Source: Macrocystis pyrifera (taxonomy: Eukaryota; Sar; Phaeophyceae; Laminariales; Laminariaceae). From it: a DNA stretch of 64,000 nucleotides. The stretch spans positions 5,474,611 to 5,538,610 of the forward strand of contig JASSKH010000021.1 in the NCBI GenBank assembly GCA_031763025.1. Direction: 5' to 3'. Within the stretch, counting starts at the first letter, position 1, and each line of letters opens with the position of its first letter. A program made the position numbers and the translations under genes. The notes beneath the pieces were generated by a model. The model searched no databases. It had not been told where the DNA came from and saw only the letters and a list, made by a program, of their open reading frames with translations. Shown piece by piece: positions 42,331 through 53,518 of this stretch.

Positions 42331-42429
42331 ACGACAGGCATATTATACGAAAAAAAACACAACAAAACGAGACAAAAAAAGAAAACGCAGAAGCAAATCC
42401 GAAGAAAAACAAGGAAAGGAAAAAAAACA

Positions 42430-42432
<3 letters not shown>

Positions 42433-42456
<24 letters not shown>
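42433..42456. repeat. (AT)n microsatellite
   Basis: An uninterrupted TA dinucleotide run in the 3' UTR of LINE copy 4. Confidence 0.9.
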
Positions 42457-42462
<6 letters not shown>

Positions 42463-42968
42463 CGTGCCTCCCCTCAGGAGTGAAAAACTCTTGAGAAGAA
42501 CGAGCAAGAGAAAAGGCACCACTACATACTACATACAAACAGAGTAAGACTAGGAACCAAGGGGAATAACAGGCACGCAAACGCACGAAGCACCCTCCAG
42601 GTAGCCGCAGAAGTTTGTGGTACGTGCAGCATAGCCAGGGTCTGCTTCCTAGACGGTGTGGTACCTTACTACCCTGTCTACCGTCTCTGTCCTGCGTTCG
42701 TCAAATATGCTCCACCCCCGGAGAGGATGCGTTAGACAATACGAAACAACCACAGCAGGCTCGTCATCCACCCACGCCACACGACTCATTAAGTAAGGAG
42801 AAGAAGAAATATAGATGAAGAATAAAAATGAAAATCACGAGGATCAAACTTAAAACGAAAAGGAAGACGACGTTCGAACCAGCTGCACCAGTTGGCGGCA
42901 CGAGTAGCATAGGCATATTTCACCAACTAGCCGGCCTGGTGCCCTGCGACCCTGTCTGCCATCTCCTT

Positions 42969-43939
42969 CTAAATTTGGTCCACCGCGGTTTTCCTTCTAC
43001 TCCTCCTGTTTCTCCCGCTCTCCGCATTCCCTTGGTTGGCTTTCCTTCCACTTCTCTTGTTGCCCCCCCTCCCCCCATTCCCTTGGGCACCACCCACGGC
43101 GAACTCACGGCGCTGGCAACTCAGCTGTGCCTCATCCTCGTGCCACCTCACCATGAACGTTCGGCTGCATAAAGGACCCCCCGGTACCACTTTCCTCTTT
43201 GGTTTGCTGCTGTAGACCACAGCGCGGTCCCAACTCCAAACACTAACGGGGCAAGTTCCATTGACTCTTCGGTGGCTCGGAACTCCCTAAGGTCTTCGGC
43301 TATGAATCTATGCCAAGAATTAAACCGTCCGACAAGTCTCGGGTTTTCCCCGCCAGCCGTCGTCCCGAACACTACCCAACCGGGTAATCGCTCCTTGCTT
43401 GCCTTGCCACGGTCCATGCAAAGAAGAGTCGCCGTTTACGGATGGTCGTTTTGATGCTCTCGCCACGTGTCATCTTGAGGGCCTTCGCGTACGAGAGGGT
43501 GGCGTGGTCAGTACGAAGTCGGCGCTGGAAGCCAATGACTCCAAACAGGACTTCGTGGTGAGCCGTTCGAAGCTTGGCAAAGTGTTCCGCTCTGAGGGTT
43601 CACGTCACACACTCGTCCAGCAGCGTCTCAATCACCTCGGCCTTCAGCATTCGGACTTTCGGTCGTCTTATTACACAACTGCGGGCCGAACCGTTCGAGG
43701 CATGCCAGCATGCGACGGATCCGTCCGTCAATTTCGAGCAAGAGGTCAGCGTTTTCGTTGAAAATGCCACCAAGATACTTGAACTGGGCAGCCGGTTTAT
43801 ACCCCTGACTTGCTGCTTCGAATACGAACGGTGGTGCGAGGTTTGTATGGTCTGGTGTCCGTAGAAGCATTGTCTCCGTCTTCGTTTCCGATACCGCGAG
43901 GCCTGCTGCTTCGAAGACAGCCGCGATTACTGTCATCAT
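42969..43939 (-). pseudogene. LINE RT thumb and C-terminal domain, copy 4
   Basis: 43939-43628 carries F-E-A-A-G-L-A-V-S-E-T-K-T-E-T-M and Y-L-G-G-I-F-N-E-N-A-D-L-L-L-E-I. The Y-x-D-D box just upstream is disrupted (I see the remnant near 43985). 43417-43148 has L-W-S-T-A-A-N-Q-R-G-K-W-Y-R-G-V-L-Y-A-A-E-R. 43220-42969 gives the Gly/Arg-rich tail and terminal K-T-A-V-D-Q-I before the stop. Confidence 0.7.
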
Positions 43940-44098
43940 TTTGCGAGCCCTTCAGCCGATTTCGAGTCAAAATTACTCCGTCATCGATCGGCGTACAACG
44001 TTTCCCATACAGCCCTTCGCACGCACGCCAACGGCTCCTGCTCCTCTGTTCCGACTGCGCCAGCATCATCGCGTTGAACCAAATCCCTGACGATGGCT

Positions 44099-44800
44099 TC
44101 ATCTTTGTGAAAGTGTACTAGTACGACGTGTAACGCAGCGGAAAAAACACGCTGAACAGTAACGGTGATAGCAGCCTTGTCGCAACCCCTCCGTGACTTG
44201 AACCCATCCCGAGTGCTTGCCGTCATCCTTCCGCACGCGAGTCTGCATGCCGTCGTGGAATGTGCGGATACGCGTGAGCAGCTTGATTGGCAGGCCAAAG
44301 CGTGTGAGTACCTTCCGCAACAGCCCTGGGTCGGCAGAGTCGTACGCTTTCTGCAGATCGAAAAAGCACGAGTACAGGGGGATGTCCCTCTGTCGTCCGA
44401 GATCTTGCAACCGGGGCACGACAAGCAACATATCGATCGTTGATAGTGCGAGGCGGAAACTGCACTGTTCCTCCGGCAGTAGTCCCTCTGTCTCGCAGTA
44501 GTTGCTGAGGCGGGACGCGACGATTTTCAACAAAACTTTGTCTGCGTGGGCAACAAGCGATATCCCTCTATTGTTGTTGCAGTCAGTTCGGTTTTTTTCT
44601 TTGTGAAGGGCCTTGATGATCGTATCTTTCAATTGCTGAGCGACTTCTCCTGATGCCCAAACATTGACAAGGATGCTGTGAAAGCACTGGACGAATGCGG
44701 GGGGGTGGTGGATTTGTAGGAGTTCGGCCAAGCGGCCATCTGGCCCGACACTTTTCCTATTCGAGATGCCCTTGAGTGTTTCGTGCGCAGTGACTGCATA
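44099..44800 (-). pseudogene. LINE reverse transcriptase fingers and palm, copy 4
   Basis: The best preserved RT of the window. A single frame holds [68 protein letters not shown] with the first catalytic Asp, and V-T-E-G-L-R-Q-G-C. The usual Pro of V-P-Q-x-W is Ala and W is Leu. The frame is open a further 115 codons upstream (to 45139), but that part does not resemble LINE sequence. Confidence 0.8.
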
Positions 44801-46659
44801 TGAAATAGATACGTAGAATCTCAACGTCCGCATACCTGATACATAAAAGGATTGGCGAATCTCGAAGTGCTGCTCATATTCAGAGTTGTTGCCGCCAAAA
44901 GCGACGCGTTCCCTATCTGTGACGGACACCGTTAATTCGTTAATTCCTTTTGGAGCCCCTCCCCGACGACCCGGTTCCTTTCCGCAAAGGACGCGGTGGT
45001 TGCTGCGTGGACATGTCTTACCTGAGACTGCAAACACCGAGACGAGTTCAAGGGGCCGATTCAGAGATTGTCGATGACGCTGGATATCATACTCATGTTG
45101 TAAATATAGTGATTTTAGCCTTAGGGACAGACTCGCCACTTCTTACAACACTTCAGTAAAATGAACGACAAATTTCCTAGCGTGTCGATAGACTCGCGGG
45201 TGCTTATGCCCCTCGTTACCTTCCTGTCTTCGTCGTCGTGCCGAAGTTGCAACCCCTGTCGACCATTCCGTGACAGATTTATGGGTCAACGCGTTCGCTA
45301 TGGTCGGTTTTGGTCGGGCCATGCCACCCTTGCACTCTCCGAACGAACGTTTCATGCCCAAACAAGGCCGCGCCGAACATTCAGCTTATCGTCTAGAGAC
45401 AACAAAGCTCGGCCTTCGGTACACGAACACATTTCTTTTGCTCTCCATACCTGAGGTGAAGAAAAAAATAATATGTTTGTTTACGAGATGAACCAAATGT
45501 GCGGAAACTCCTGAACTCAGGTCCTCGTTGTTCCTGTTCAGGACGATCATCGTTCTGTGTTTTGTTTTTGTGTGTTTTAGATAGTAATTAATTTTATATT
45601 TCAATTTTACCTCCTAGCTCCTCCCACATGAGTTGTTACTCTCGGGCTACCTTTTGAACGACAATGTTTAGTCACAGGGGCGTTCCCTTTGCCCCCCCGA
45701 GGCACGGCTTGGTGTGTCTGTGTATCCCATTGCTAATCGACCACCACCAAGTTGTGCCTGCGCGAACACATAACCCGAAAAGGCTGCGATTTGTGCACGG
45801 CGGGACGGAACACGGCACTTCTACGTTGAAATGGAAAATTGTCCTAAATGCACGGCTTAGTGAGGTTACCGCTACGCTCTGCCTACCCCTTACGCCAACC
45901 ATCAAATGCTGTCGCATTTGCATTGGCCGAACGAGCTCGAGCCGGAGGAGATGTGGACGCTTGGAGAGCAAAGTAAACAATTTCAGTACAAGTACAGCAG
46001 TACACCACCCGCCCAATTTCAGTAGAACACCCGCACGAAACGCGAGTTTTAGATTTCCGGAGGGGTATACACGGAAGACAAAATGCTACGTACAAAGCCC
46101 CTCGGGAAGTGGGTGAACAGGGTGAAAAACTATTCTGCAAACGAGCAATTCAAGCGACGAGAGTTCTGAGAGGCGTGGGGGGTGCCGTTTAGCTCCAGAG
46201 CGAAACTTACCGGAATCGAACGATACAGTAGATCCCGCTAGGAACTCACGCTAGCACACAACGGATAGATCACAGATCATTCCCACTTCACATGATCTAA
46301 ATCATTCACCTCAGAAATATGCCTAATTTGTTCACGATCTAGAGCCCATGTTGCCGGGTTGGACCCACCGTATAATTCGCATGAGGAAGGTATTACGAGG
46401 GACCATAGTAAATAAGACCTACGTTTCACACACAACTGTTACATTTCCTATTTTTCAATCAATATTTGATCTTATTTACTATGATCCCCGTAAATAGTTC
46501 GTTGGTTAGATCTGTGCTACTGTACGAAGCTCGTGTCCATCAGCTCACAGCGGCAGGTTAGGATCTACAGCAAGTGATCTACAGCAGATATTTACCTGCC
46601 ATCAACAAGCTCCTTCACGGATCATGACCCCATCCCGCGGGTCTGGTCCGGAACGCTGC

Positions 46660-46780
46660 GAAATATCACGGGTCTGTTGGGGTCGGGTCGTGTCGTGCCG
46701 GATCGGGTCAAGAGAGTCATCAAAATCTCGCGGATCGGGTCGGATCGAGTCACCCCTGCCCGACCCGACCCGACCAAACC
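46660..46780. repeat. GGGTC-rich simple repeat with inverted half
   Basis: GGGTCGGGTC, GGATCGGGTC and GATCGGGTCGG on one side, and CCCGACCCGACCCGACC on the other (46758-46774). The complementary halves can pair. Confidence 0.65.
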
Positions 46781-47450
46781 TCCACCCCCGCGAGGTTTGA
46801 CCTGACCCGTAAAGAGCCTTGGCCATCAACTGATTCCGCTTGTTACGTTTGCGTCATGTCTGAGGGAATGTTAAGCGTGACGTGCTTTGCCTTTTTCCGG
46901 CTGACTGGAATCTTCAGCATTGGTGGGATCGCCAAGTTTTAACGAGCGCGCCGAGGGGGTGATGGATCGGCTTGGTGTTCCCATTGTCCAAGGCATGTAT
47001 ATCACCGCCGGTCAGTGATAGGCCACTCCGCCCGGAGATGGACGGTGAGTGATACAACGTTTTTTTTCTATTATTTTGTTCACCCACTACATATGTACAC
47101 CGATGGACGACGAATGCTGTAGTAGAGGTGCACAAAATTGTTTCCCGAAGACTCCTCGCTCTTGAAGGCCTCTGTAGAGGCGTGCTACGCACCTTCAAGG
47201 CGGCATAATTTTCTGACCCAGCTCCTTAACATTGTATCGTTGAAAAACCTTGAGCGTTTCTGCAATATCATTCGTGGTACGAGTGTGCCAATATAAATAC
47301 CACTATGCACAGAAATGTTGGCACCTTATTTATGTTGATATTATCCCCAACGTTTCGTATATTTCAGGACAGAGAGGTATATACAGGCATTGGGATTGTT
47401 TGTTAGGTTGATGTTTTAACTTTTCTCAAAACCAGTTTTCGGGTGAAGTA

Positions 47451-47600
47451 TGGAGCTCCCTTAACGTCAACGCGAGGACCCTCAGAGAGTTCAGGCGCTA
47501 CCCCCACCGCGTAGCAAGCATCTGTAGCCCCACGCTGCGTGCGGGGGTGCAACCCCAGACTTTATGAGGCTCCTCGCTTGACCACAAGGGAGCTCTCTAG
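47451..47600. repeat. 150-bp imperfect inverted repeat (foldback)
   Basis: The left arm (GGAGCTCCCTT..GTCAA.GCGAGGA..CCTCA..ACCCCCACCGCG) pairs with the complement of the right arm (CGTGCGGGGGTG..TGAGGCTCCTCGCTTGACCACAAGGGAGCTC). Arms are about 65-70 bp with a short central loop near 47522. This could be a small foldback transposon or a structured RNA gene; there is no coding sequence. Confidence 0.65.
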
Positions 47601-48361
47601 GTCACAAAAAAAACTCACGAACAAAGACTAAGGTTAGCAATCCCCCATGACCTGAGTGTGCAAAGAGCATTATTGTATACCATGGGATGAGATTCCCGCG
47701 ACAGTTTGGTTACTACTGTAGTTCCCCAGTTCTAGGTTTTCACATTCTCGCCAGTCAGACAAGTTTTGCCTGAAAAGTGCTGTCTGTATCATAGCGCGCG
47801 TCTGTACCTTACCCAAAGAAAGCCTTGCATTTAGAAAACCCTAGTTGCAGCTCGATGAGCAATCCCATGACCTAGGTATACAACGAAACCTGTTCCAACC
47901 TACGAGTGGCATTTCCAACAATATTAGGTAGAATATCAGCTGGGGAGCATTGTCCGTCGCGGATAATTTGGGCATAAACTGCTACCCTCTTGTGAAGTTA
48001 ACGCGCAATTGCACGTAACGTCCGTGCCCGAGTTGTATCGTCTCCTGAATGGTGCGAGGTATTGGATATGTCAGTTGTTCATTTCAAAGCTTGATGGTAC
48101 ACGTTGGGCTGAAACAAACCAAACTGGTTGCCTGCATATGACCCTGGAATATCACATTTGTAGTTGGTGCGAGTTGGTTTTCAGACCTATACCTCTGTCG
48201 AGTCTCAACCGGGTTTGAACTTTGTTCGAACCTGTACGTTTGTGTTTCAAGCCTTTGCCCTCGCCGAGTCAAACCACCGCTATTGATAGTTAGACCGCAT
48301 GCGCTCGCTCACAGTCCACGAGTGGTTTGCTTTTTAAGCAGGTACACTGCTTCCACGGCCG

Positions 48362-48438
48362 TTTTAATGTAGTATTCTGTCTCTCTACCGTGGATCATTT
48401 AATGTAAGCATTGGATTGGATGAGGCCTCCTGCGCCGG
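48362..48438 (-). repeat. Split direct repeat B2
   Basis: 77 bp partner of B1, offset 366 bp. It marks the 3' end of the element on the minus strand. Confidence 0.85.
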
Positions 48439-48610
48439 GCAGGAGGTCTCGTCTGGTATTTTCCCCCAACGCTGAGTAAGGTGGGCAATCACATACTCTG
48501 CGCGGGGTTAATACCTGTAAATGTTCTGGGTATACGAGCCCAAGAAAGCTAGTGCTACTGCCGGGTGGGTGGGATGGTCTCAAGAAATGGCGCGGCCAAC
48601 TCTACTCCCG

Positions 48611-48660
48611 AGGTTCCGGGAGCGAAAGGAATAAGTGACCTCGCTTCTATACAAATTCCG
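48611..48660 (-). repeat. Split direct repeat A2
   Basis: 50 bp partner of A1. It lies between B1 and B2, as required for the Ngaro layout. Confidence 0.75.
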
Positions 48661-48727
48661 AGACATTTCGATATCATCCATGGTTGCATTATTTGTGCCA
48701 AATTCGAGTCCATAAATTAGATTGTCA

Positions 48728-48804
48728 TTTTACTGTAGTATTCTGTCTCTCTACCGTGGATCGTTTAATGTAAGTATTGGATTGGATGAGGCCTCCTGTG
48801 CCGG
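48728..48804 (-). repeat. Split direct repeat B1
   Basis: 77 bp (TTTTACTGTAGTATTCTGTC ... GAGGCCTCCTGTGCCGG) identical to B2 except four substitutions. Confidence 0.85.
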
Positions 48805-48999
48805 CCTGCGGTCCCGCCCATACTTCGTTATTTCATATTGCCTTTATAGTTAACCGCTGGTCCGGGGCAGAGTTGTCTCACCCAGACCTCTATAACCTGA
48901 ACTCAGCCCTTTCCCGCACACGCCGCAAAGTCCTTTCTGAACTCTGGCGACAAAGGCCGTTCGTTAGCTTCCGCGTAGCTCTGGACCCGTTTCTTCTTG

Positions 49000-50443
49000 C
49001 TACCCCGCACTTGTCCGCTCGAGGTAGCCCCGATGTAATACTTTCGCAACTGACTCTGTCTTCCAGCCCCCAATTTTCATGATCTCGTCCACAGCCGTCC
49101 CGGCCAGGGATTTGCTGAGCGAGCCTCCCACTCGAAAGGAGTGCATCGTGAAGTGCTCGGCAGGTCTGCCATCCGCAGATAGATTTGCAGGTTCGCCGTC
49201 ATACGGTCCGCGGAGAGAGCGAGACGGCCCCGGCCATCTTCTGCCGTAGCAACGGGGAAGAGGTGCCCGGTGGTTAAGTCCCACCCAATCCGCTGTGCGG
49301 CCGAGATATACGCCGTAACCGCCCGAAAGGCGCAAATCGCCGGGCAGTCCCGGTCCGCTAAGACTACCGCTGCCTCACTAGAGGCCCGAAGCGTCTTGCC
49401 AAACTGAAAGTTGAAAATCAAACCCTTAGACGCTGGGAGCTTCAAAGCGTGCGACCCCATGGTAAAGGAAAGATCATAACCCCTACGCATCGAATAGAAG
49501 GCCAAAAAATACAAGGCGATATCTCGGGTCAGAGAAATACGCTCTGCCAGAGAGCTGGCCACCTGAGCGCGCGACTGCATGTCGCTTAGCAGATCTATGA
49601 GTGTGTGTTCCAACATCGGCGCTGCCTGATTTACCTGAACCCGGACCTGTTTCTGTTCCTCAGATACGAAGGTAAGGTACGAACCTACCAACGGGCTCGA
49701 GCACGGATATCCTACACGGCGGACAGGGTCCCATTCCTCTCCCTTACCGCTTTCTTTCATCGCCATTCTCAGCTTCGAGACAAAACCTTTTCGACTAGAC
49801 TCAGCCGCGTACCGTTTAGCACACGAATACCCCGTCAGGCACGTGTTGTCGACCGCATGGTCCACACCGGGGCAGGACGCTTCATGCACTATCTTGGTGC
49901 CTTTCCCTTGCGTGTCTAGGAAGAAGAGGAAATTAAGGACATCGTCCGGGGTAGCTGTTTGCCAACCACGGAACTCGGCCGGTACAACGAGCACAAACGC
50001 GTCAAACTCGTCGGCCACCCTGCTTTTCCGGACTTGCCCGGGGTGCCCTTCCATCGCCGCCAGTACTTGGCGTCGGCGTGATTGCATCGTATCCACATCC
50101 CCAACGACAGGCACCCGCCCCAGATACCGCGGGGCCGGCAATGATTGAACCGGCTGAGCGCCGAATTTCCAGCGGAAATTAAACGGTGCAACGTTTTCTT
50201 CCTGACACGTAGAGCAGAACGCAAACCGAACCAAGTCCCTGGCCGTGGCCGCCCCGCTGATACGTGCCCCACCCTGAAGGTGGCTCCCGCTAGCGCCGAT
50301 CTATTTTGAAGGAGAACACCAAAGAACGGACGACCGTAAGCTTCGGTGAGCATTCGGAAACGTCCGAAACCGCGAAATATATGCACTCTACCATGTGATA
50401 GCTGCTGCCCGTCCCCGCGCGAAAGTTGCCGAAACTTGGGCAA
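49000..50443 (-). pseudogene. Tyrosine recombinase of the Ngaro-like element
   Basis: The main frame (50234-49077, 385 codons) has an N-terminal core-binding region (about residues 30-240) and the catalytic-domain start A-L-Y-F-L-A-F-Y-S-M-R-R-G-Y-D-L with the first Arg. A frameshift near 49150 moves the end to a second frame (49335-49000): H-S-F-R-V-G-G (the H-x-x-R pair), I-G-G-W-K-T-E-S (Trp/His position) and L-H-R-G-Y (nucleophile Tyr). All catalytic positions are therefore present but split between frames. It replaces the DDE integrase found in LTR elements. Confidence 0.85.
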
Positions 50444-50446
50444 TCG

Positions 50447-50889
50447 TTACCCTGTGGCACCGAAGTCTGACTCGTATGCTATCATAGCCCAGCGAGAGTA
50501 CCGCCAGTTCTTGAGGCCACCATCTGGTCTGGGCCACTGAGAGCACCTTTCCGCCGCCACTGCGACCACCTCGATCGACCGCACTGTGGCTAGCTGCACC
50601 AAAGGGAACCAATAGGCATTAACATCCGGCTTAAGGACAACCGGGCCAGCCTCGCATTCCGCCAAATGTTGCGCGATGTGGCCGGCCATGATCGGAGGTG
50701 GGAAACAAAACCCGAAGGCCGGGACCTTGGTACCCGGAACGAGTGAGACGTCGTGCGCGACCACGTCGGTGCCCGCCGAACCCGCACAGTCGTACTGAGA
50801 TATAAAGGGCAGTGCCTCCCCAGTCACTGAAGAACGCAGCACTGACGCCGTGCATGCCATGAGGTCGACGTTAAACGAGCCCATCTCGT
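50447..50889 (-). pseudogene. Post-RNase H domain (DIRS methyltransferase-like region)
   Basis: Follows RNase H in the same frame: F-N-V-D-L-M-A-C-T-A-S-V, L-P-F-I-S-Q-Y, A-G-T-D-V-V-A-H-D, F-G-F-C-F-P-P-P-I-M-A and W-F-P-L-V. The D-L-M-A / F-P-P-P pattern is the usual C-terminal part of DIRS-type pol, often described as methyltransferase-like. No complete SAM-binding motif is visible, so an enzymatic role is not claimed. Confidence 0.5.
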
Positions 50890-51536
50890 CCCAGACCGCT
50901 TGAAACGATGCCGGCGCTATGCGGATGATGGCGTCTCGTGACGGCCGCGAAACGGCATCTGCGACTGCATTCTCCGCCGTCGGGATCCACTTCAACGACA
51001 GCATAAATCCGTACACCACTTGCAACTCGAACAACTGCAGCAGCAACACGTGCGTCTCGCGGTTCTTCGCACGCCCACGGTTAAAGGCACCCACTGCTGA
51101 CTGGTTGTCCACGTCTATGAGTTACTGTGCCCGCCGCAACACGTCCGGGTGTCGCTTGCAGAATTGTCGAAGGAGATGGTAGAGGCTTTACATCTCCTTC
51201 TGGTTGATATGCGTTGACAACCAATCTGGCGGGAACACCCCCTCCGCGAGGAAGGAAGGTGCCCGAGGCCGTGTTCACCACGCCCCCCCATGCGACAGAT
51301 GACGTGTCTGACGATCCTTTCGTCAAGGCCGCCACGAAATGTCGCGCCCGCTGCCAGGGCCCCTCCTGCGAGGTAGCCGACAAATTAAGCCACAGCTTAA
51401 ATTCACCTAGAAGGTCGGCCCTAGAGTCTTGCGTAAGGTCGACCATGCACAGAGGTGACTTTTCGACCTCAGCAAGCACAGCGAACATAGCATGCGTCCA
51501 CAGCGATGCCGGCCGAATAGTCACCGACATGCTCAT
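50890..51536 (-). pseudogene. Ngaro-like RNase H, with premature stop
   Basis: D-T-S-S-V-A-W-G-G-V-V (first Asp strand), then after a frame change L-I-D-V-D-N-Q-S-A-V-G-A-F (third Asp) and P-T-A-E-N-A-V-A-D-A-V-S-R-P (last Asp). An in-frame TAA lies at 51122-51124, immediately before the D-x-D-N-Q motif. This is a complete RNase H domain in DIRS-type order, C-terminal to RT. Confidence 0.75.
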
Positions 51537-51617
51537 GCGTTTGCCCGCGATGCGCTGCAGCGTACAGAAGGGCAGACATCCCTTGTCTAGGGCTGCTCGC
51601 AGCAGCTGCTGCAGTAT

Positions 51618-52324
51618 CTAGCTTATCCTGTTAAACCCGGAAGAGGTGGTGGCGTCAGAGTCGCACAACATCTCGAGATACTGCTGTAGCCTAGTCGGCC
51701 GGAAGTCGCACTTCTTGGCCGACAGGAACTGACCACGCAGGAACGACACCAACATCGCCACGTGTGCAGCCTCGCCCGCAGCAAGCCATTGCTCCCGCGC
51801 CGTCTGCCCGTCAGAGGTGAGGCAGTTACTCAACCACGAGTCGTCGAGGTACGCCAACACCGGGATCCCTTTGGAGCGAAGGTAGGCTGCTTTCGCCTCG
51901 CTAAGGGTATGGTAGCACCATGGACTTAAACTGAATCCGAAAGGCAAGACACACCAGCAGTAATCAATGCCACCGTACGCGAAGCCAAAGAGCGGCCAGC
52001 GGAGGGGCGCAGAAGAATGTGGTGAAAGGCGGAAGCATCATCCAACGAAGTCATGAAACAATCCTTCGAAGCGATGCTAGCCACCCGCGCCGCCGTATCC
52101 ATCGAGAAATGGACTTTCTTGCACCGCTTGTTTAACGGCCTCGCATCTAAAATTAGACGCGGTTTCGTCTCCTCGACCGACAACGCCATGACCAAGCGGG
52201 GGCGCTGCGGCCCTCCGGGGGCTCGGATGTCCGCCCATTTGACAACACACCCACGACCAACGAGGGCTCGTACCTCATCGTCCACGAATTTGGTGAACCT
52301 TGGCGGGATACGGTTGTGACACAC
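51618..52324 (-). pseudogene. Ngaro-like reverse transcriptase (YLDD)
   Basis: The first frame (52324-51926) has P-R-L-I-L-D-A-R-P-L-N and S-L-D-D-A-S-A-F-H-H-I with the first catalytic Asp. The second frame (51947-51618) has L-P-F-G-F-S-L-S-P-W-C-Y and V-L-A-Y-L-D-D-S-W, the Y-x-D-D box with both Asp residues. A frameshift near 51955 separates them just before the P-F-G motif. The YLDD box and the L-P-F-G-F-x-x-S-P motif are typical of DIRS/LTR-type RTs rather than LINEs. Confidence 0.85.
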
Positions 52325-52348
52325 CGCTCCTGGAAATCGGGCGACGTC

Positions 52349-52887
52349 CTACGGGCAGGCGCCCGACGGACCCCGGTATTCCCATAGGAGAAGATCGTGA
52401 AGGTCCACTCCGTCGCGTACGTACAACACAAGCGTTTCTCGAAGCGGGTGTTCTTTGAGGATGATGTCGTGCCAGAAGCCTACATGCCGGCGCACGAAAC
52501 CCGGCACGAATAGGTCCCCACCCCCCCCCGCATTCCTTATCGGAGCATCCCACTGCATACGCCGTAGCCGACCCTGCATAAGGTCGCGAGTGACGTCCGT
52601 CACGGACGGCCACGCTCCGGAGGCAGGCAGAGCTCCTGTGCGCAGCCACTCGCGTTTGTCGGTGTCCAGGGGGGGCGTGGGTAGAAGAACAGACCGCACG
52701 TGTGCGTGGCGTCGATCGAGGCATCGGAGCCAAACGTCGGTGACCACCTACAGCGCATCGTGGAGGAAAGGAGGAGAGGATACCCGTTTGAAGATACCCT
52801 TTTGAGGATACCCGAGCGCAAAAGGAAGCCTCGCGAAACGCGTGCGTATTCGTCATTTAAGTAATGAGATCGACAAGGAGGCAGCAT
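52349..52887 (-). pseudogene. Pre-RT region of the Ngaro-like pol
   Basis: Overlapping frames; the most protein-like reads M-Q-W-D-A-P-I-R-N, F-V-P-G-F-V-R-R-H-V-G-F-W-H-D-I-I-L and R-D-G-V-D-L-H-D-L-L-L. The F-W-x-x-I-L-x-E-H-P sequence with a following G-V-x-L lies just ahead of RT in many DIRS-type elements. Frameshift before the RT frame near 52340. Confidence 0.55.
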
Positions 52888-53005
52888 CTGCCACCCTTGG
52901 TACGGCGTAAGTAAATCTTTTCCAGCATTGGTAAGGTAATCGATTCAACGAGGGGCAGAATTCTGCCACCCTCGGTACAAAGTAAGGAAATCTTTGTAAG
53001 CAAGC
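52862..53005. repeat. ~75-bp tandem duplication inside the Ngaro-like element
   Basis: GAGGCAGCATCTGCCACCC..GGTAC..AGTAAGTAAATCTTT (from 52876) and GGGGCAGAATTCTGCCACCC..GGTAC..AGTAAGGAAATCTTT (from 52951) are two units about 75 bp apart. They lie in the gap between the gag-like and pre-RT ORFs. Confidence 0.65.
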
Positions 53006-53518
53006 GTCGAAGCGAAGCTGTGTATCCAGGCTGGTCGTCGAGAAAACATGACGATTGCAAAGACACCGGCAATGTAACTCCGTGCGTATCTACATGGATG
53101 TTAATACCGTAACAGAAAGTGTGGATAACGAGTTGCGTTGGTGTCTGCGTACAATCATACAAAAATTATGGAAACACGACTAGCATGCGCTAGAGTATCG
53201 AAAGCGAAAGTGAGAACCCCAAAAGGTGCGCCGTCATACGTGAGGACAAATATCATCGTATTAGCGTGAGTCGAGCGGGCTCCCCGCCGGCCCACGGAGT
53301 TTCCACGACCAAGGTGACGGTCGCCGCTTCCTAACCTACGTGCGCCGCAATAGACTCCTTATCATCAAGAGCCGACCGGAACAAACGCCAGAAATAAACT
53401 GTTTACGGAAAAACCAAGCAGACGCCCTCGCCGGTTCGAGAAGTTCCCGCTTGAAGCCAGCGAATTCATCGTCATCCCGTGGAGCTTCTACGGCCAACCC
53501 GCGGTCGCAGCCTGCTGA

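Larger units (their letters stand above)
42320..44800 (-). mobile_element. LINE 3' half, decayed (LINE copy 4)
   Basis: Minus strand: RT from the K-S-V-G-P-D-G motif (about 44760) through the Y-x-D-D region, thumb, C-terminal domain (stop at 42969) and a 3' UTR to about 42320. The 3' UTR contains an (AT)n run (42433-42456). It is closely related to copies 1 and 3 (same C-terminal motif and 3' UTR words such as CTGTCTGCCATCTCC). It lies tail-to-tail against the gypsy fragment. The endonuclease half is missing. Confidence 0.8.
44801..48361. other. Unassigned spacer with hairpin-forming repeats
   Basis: No gene recognised. It includes a TAGTAAATAAGA / TCTTATTTACTA hairpin (46405-46484), a GGGTC/GACCC-rich stretch (46660-46780) and the larger hairpin at 47451-47600. 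A CAATCCC..CATGACCTRRGTRTRCAA word occurs twice (47638 and 47862) and is echoed near 55640. The start of the interval (44811-45139) is an open frame of unknown nature fused to the LINE RT frame. Confidence 0.35.
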
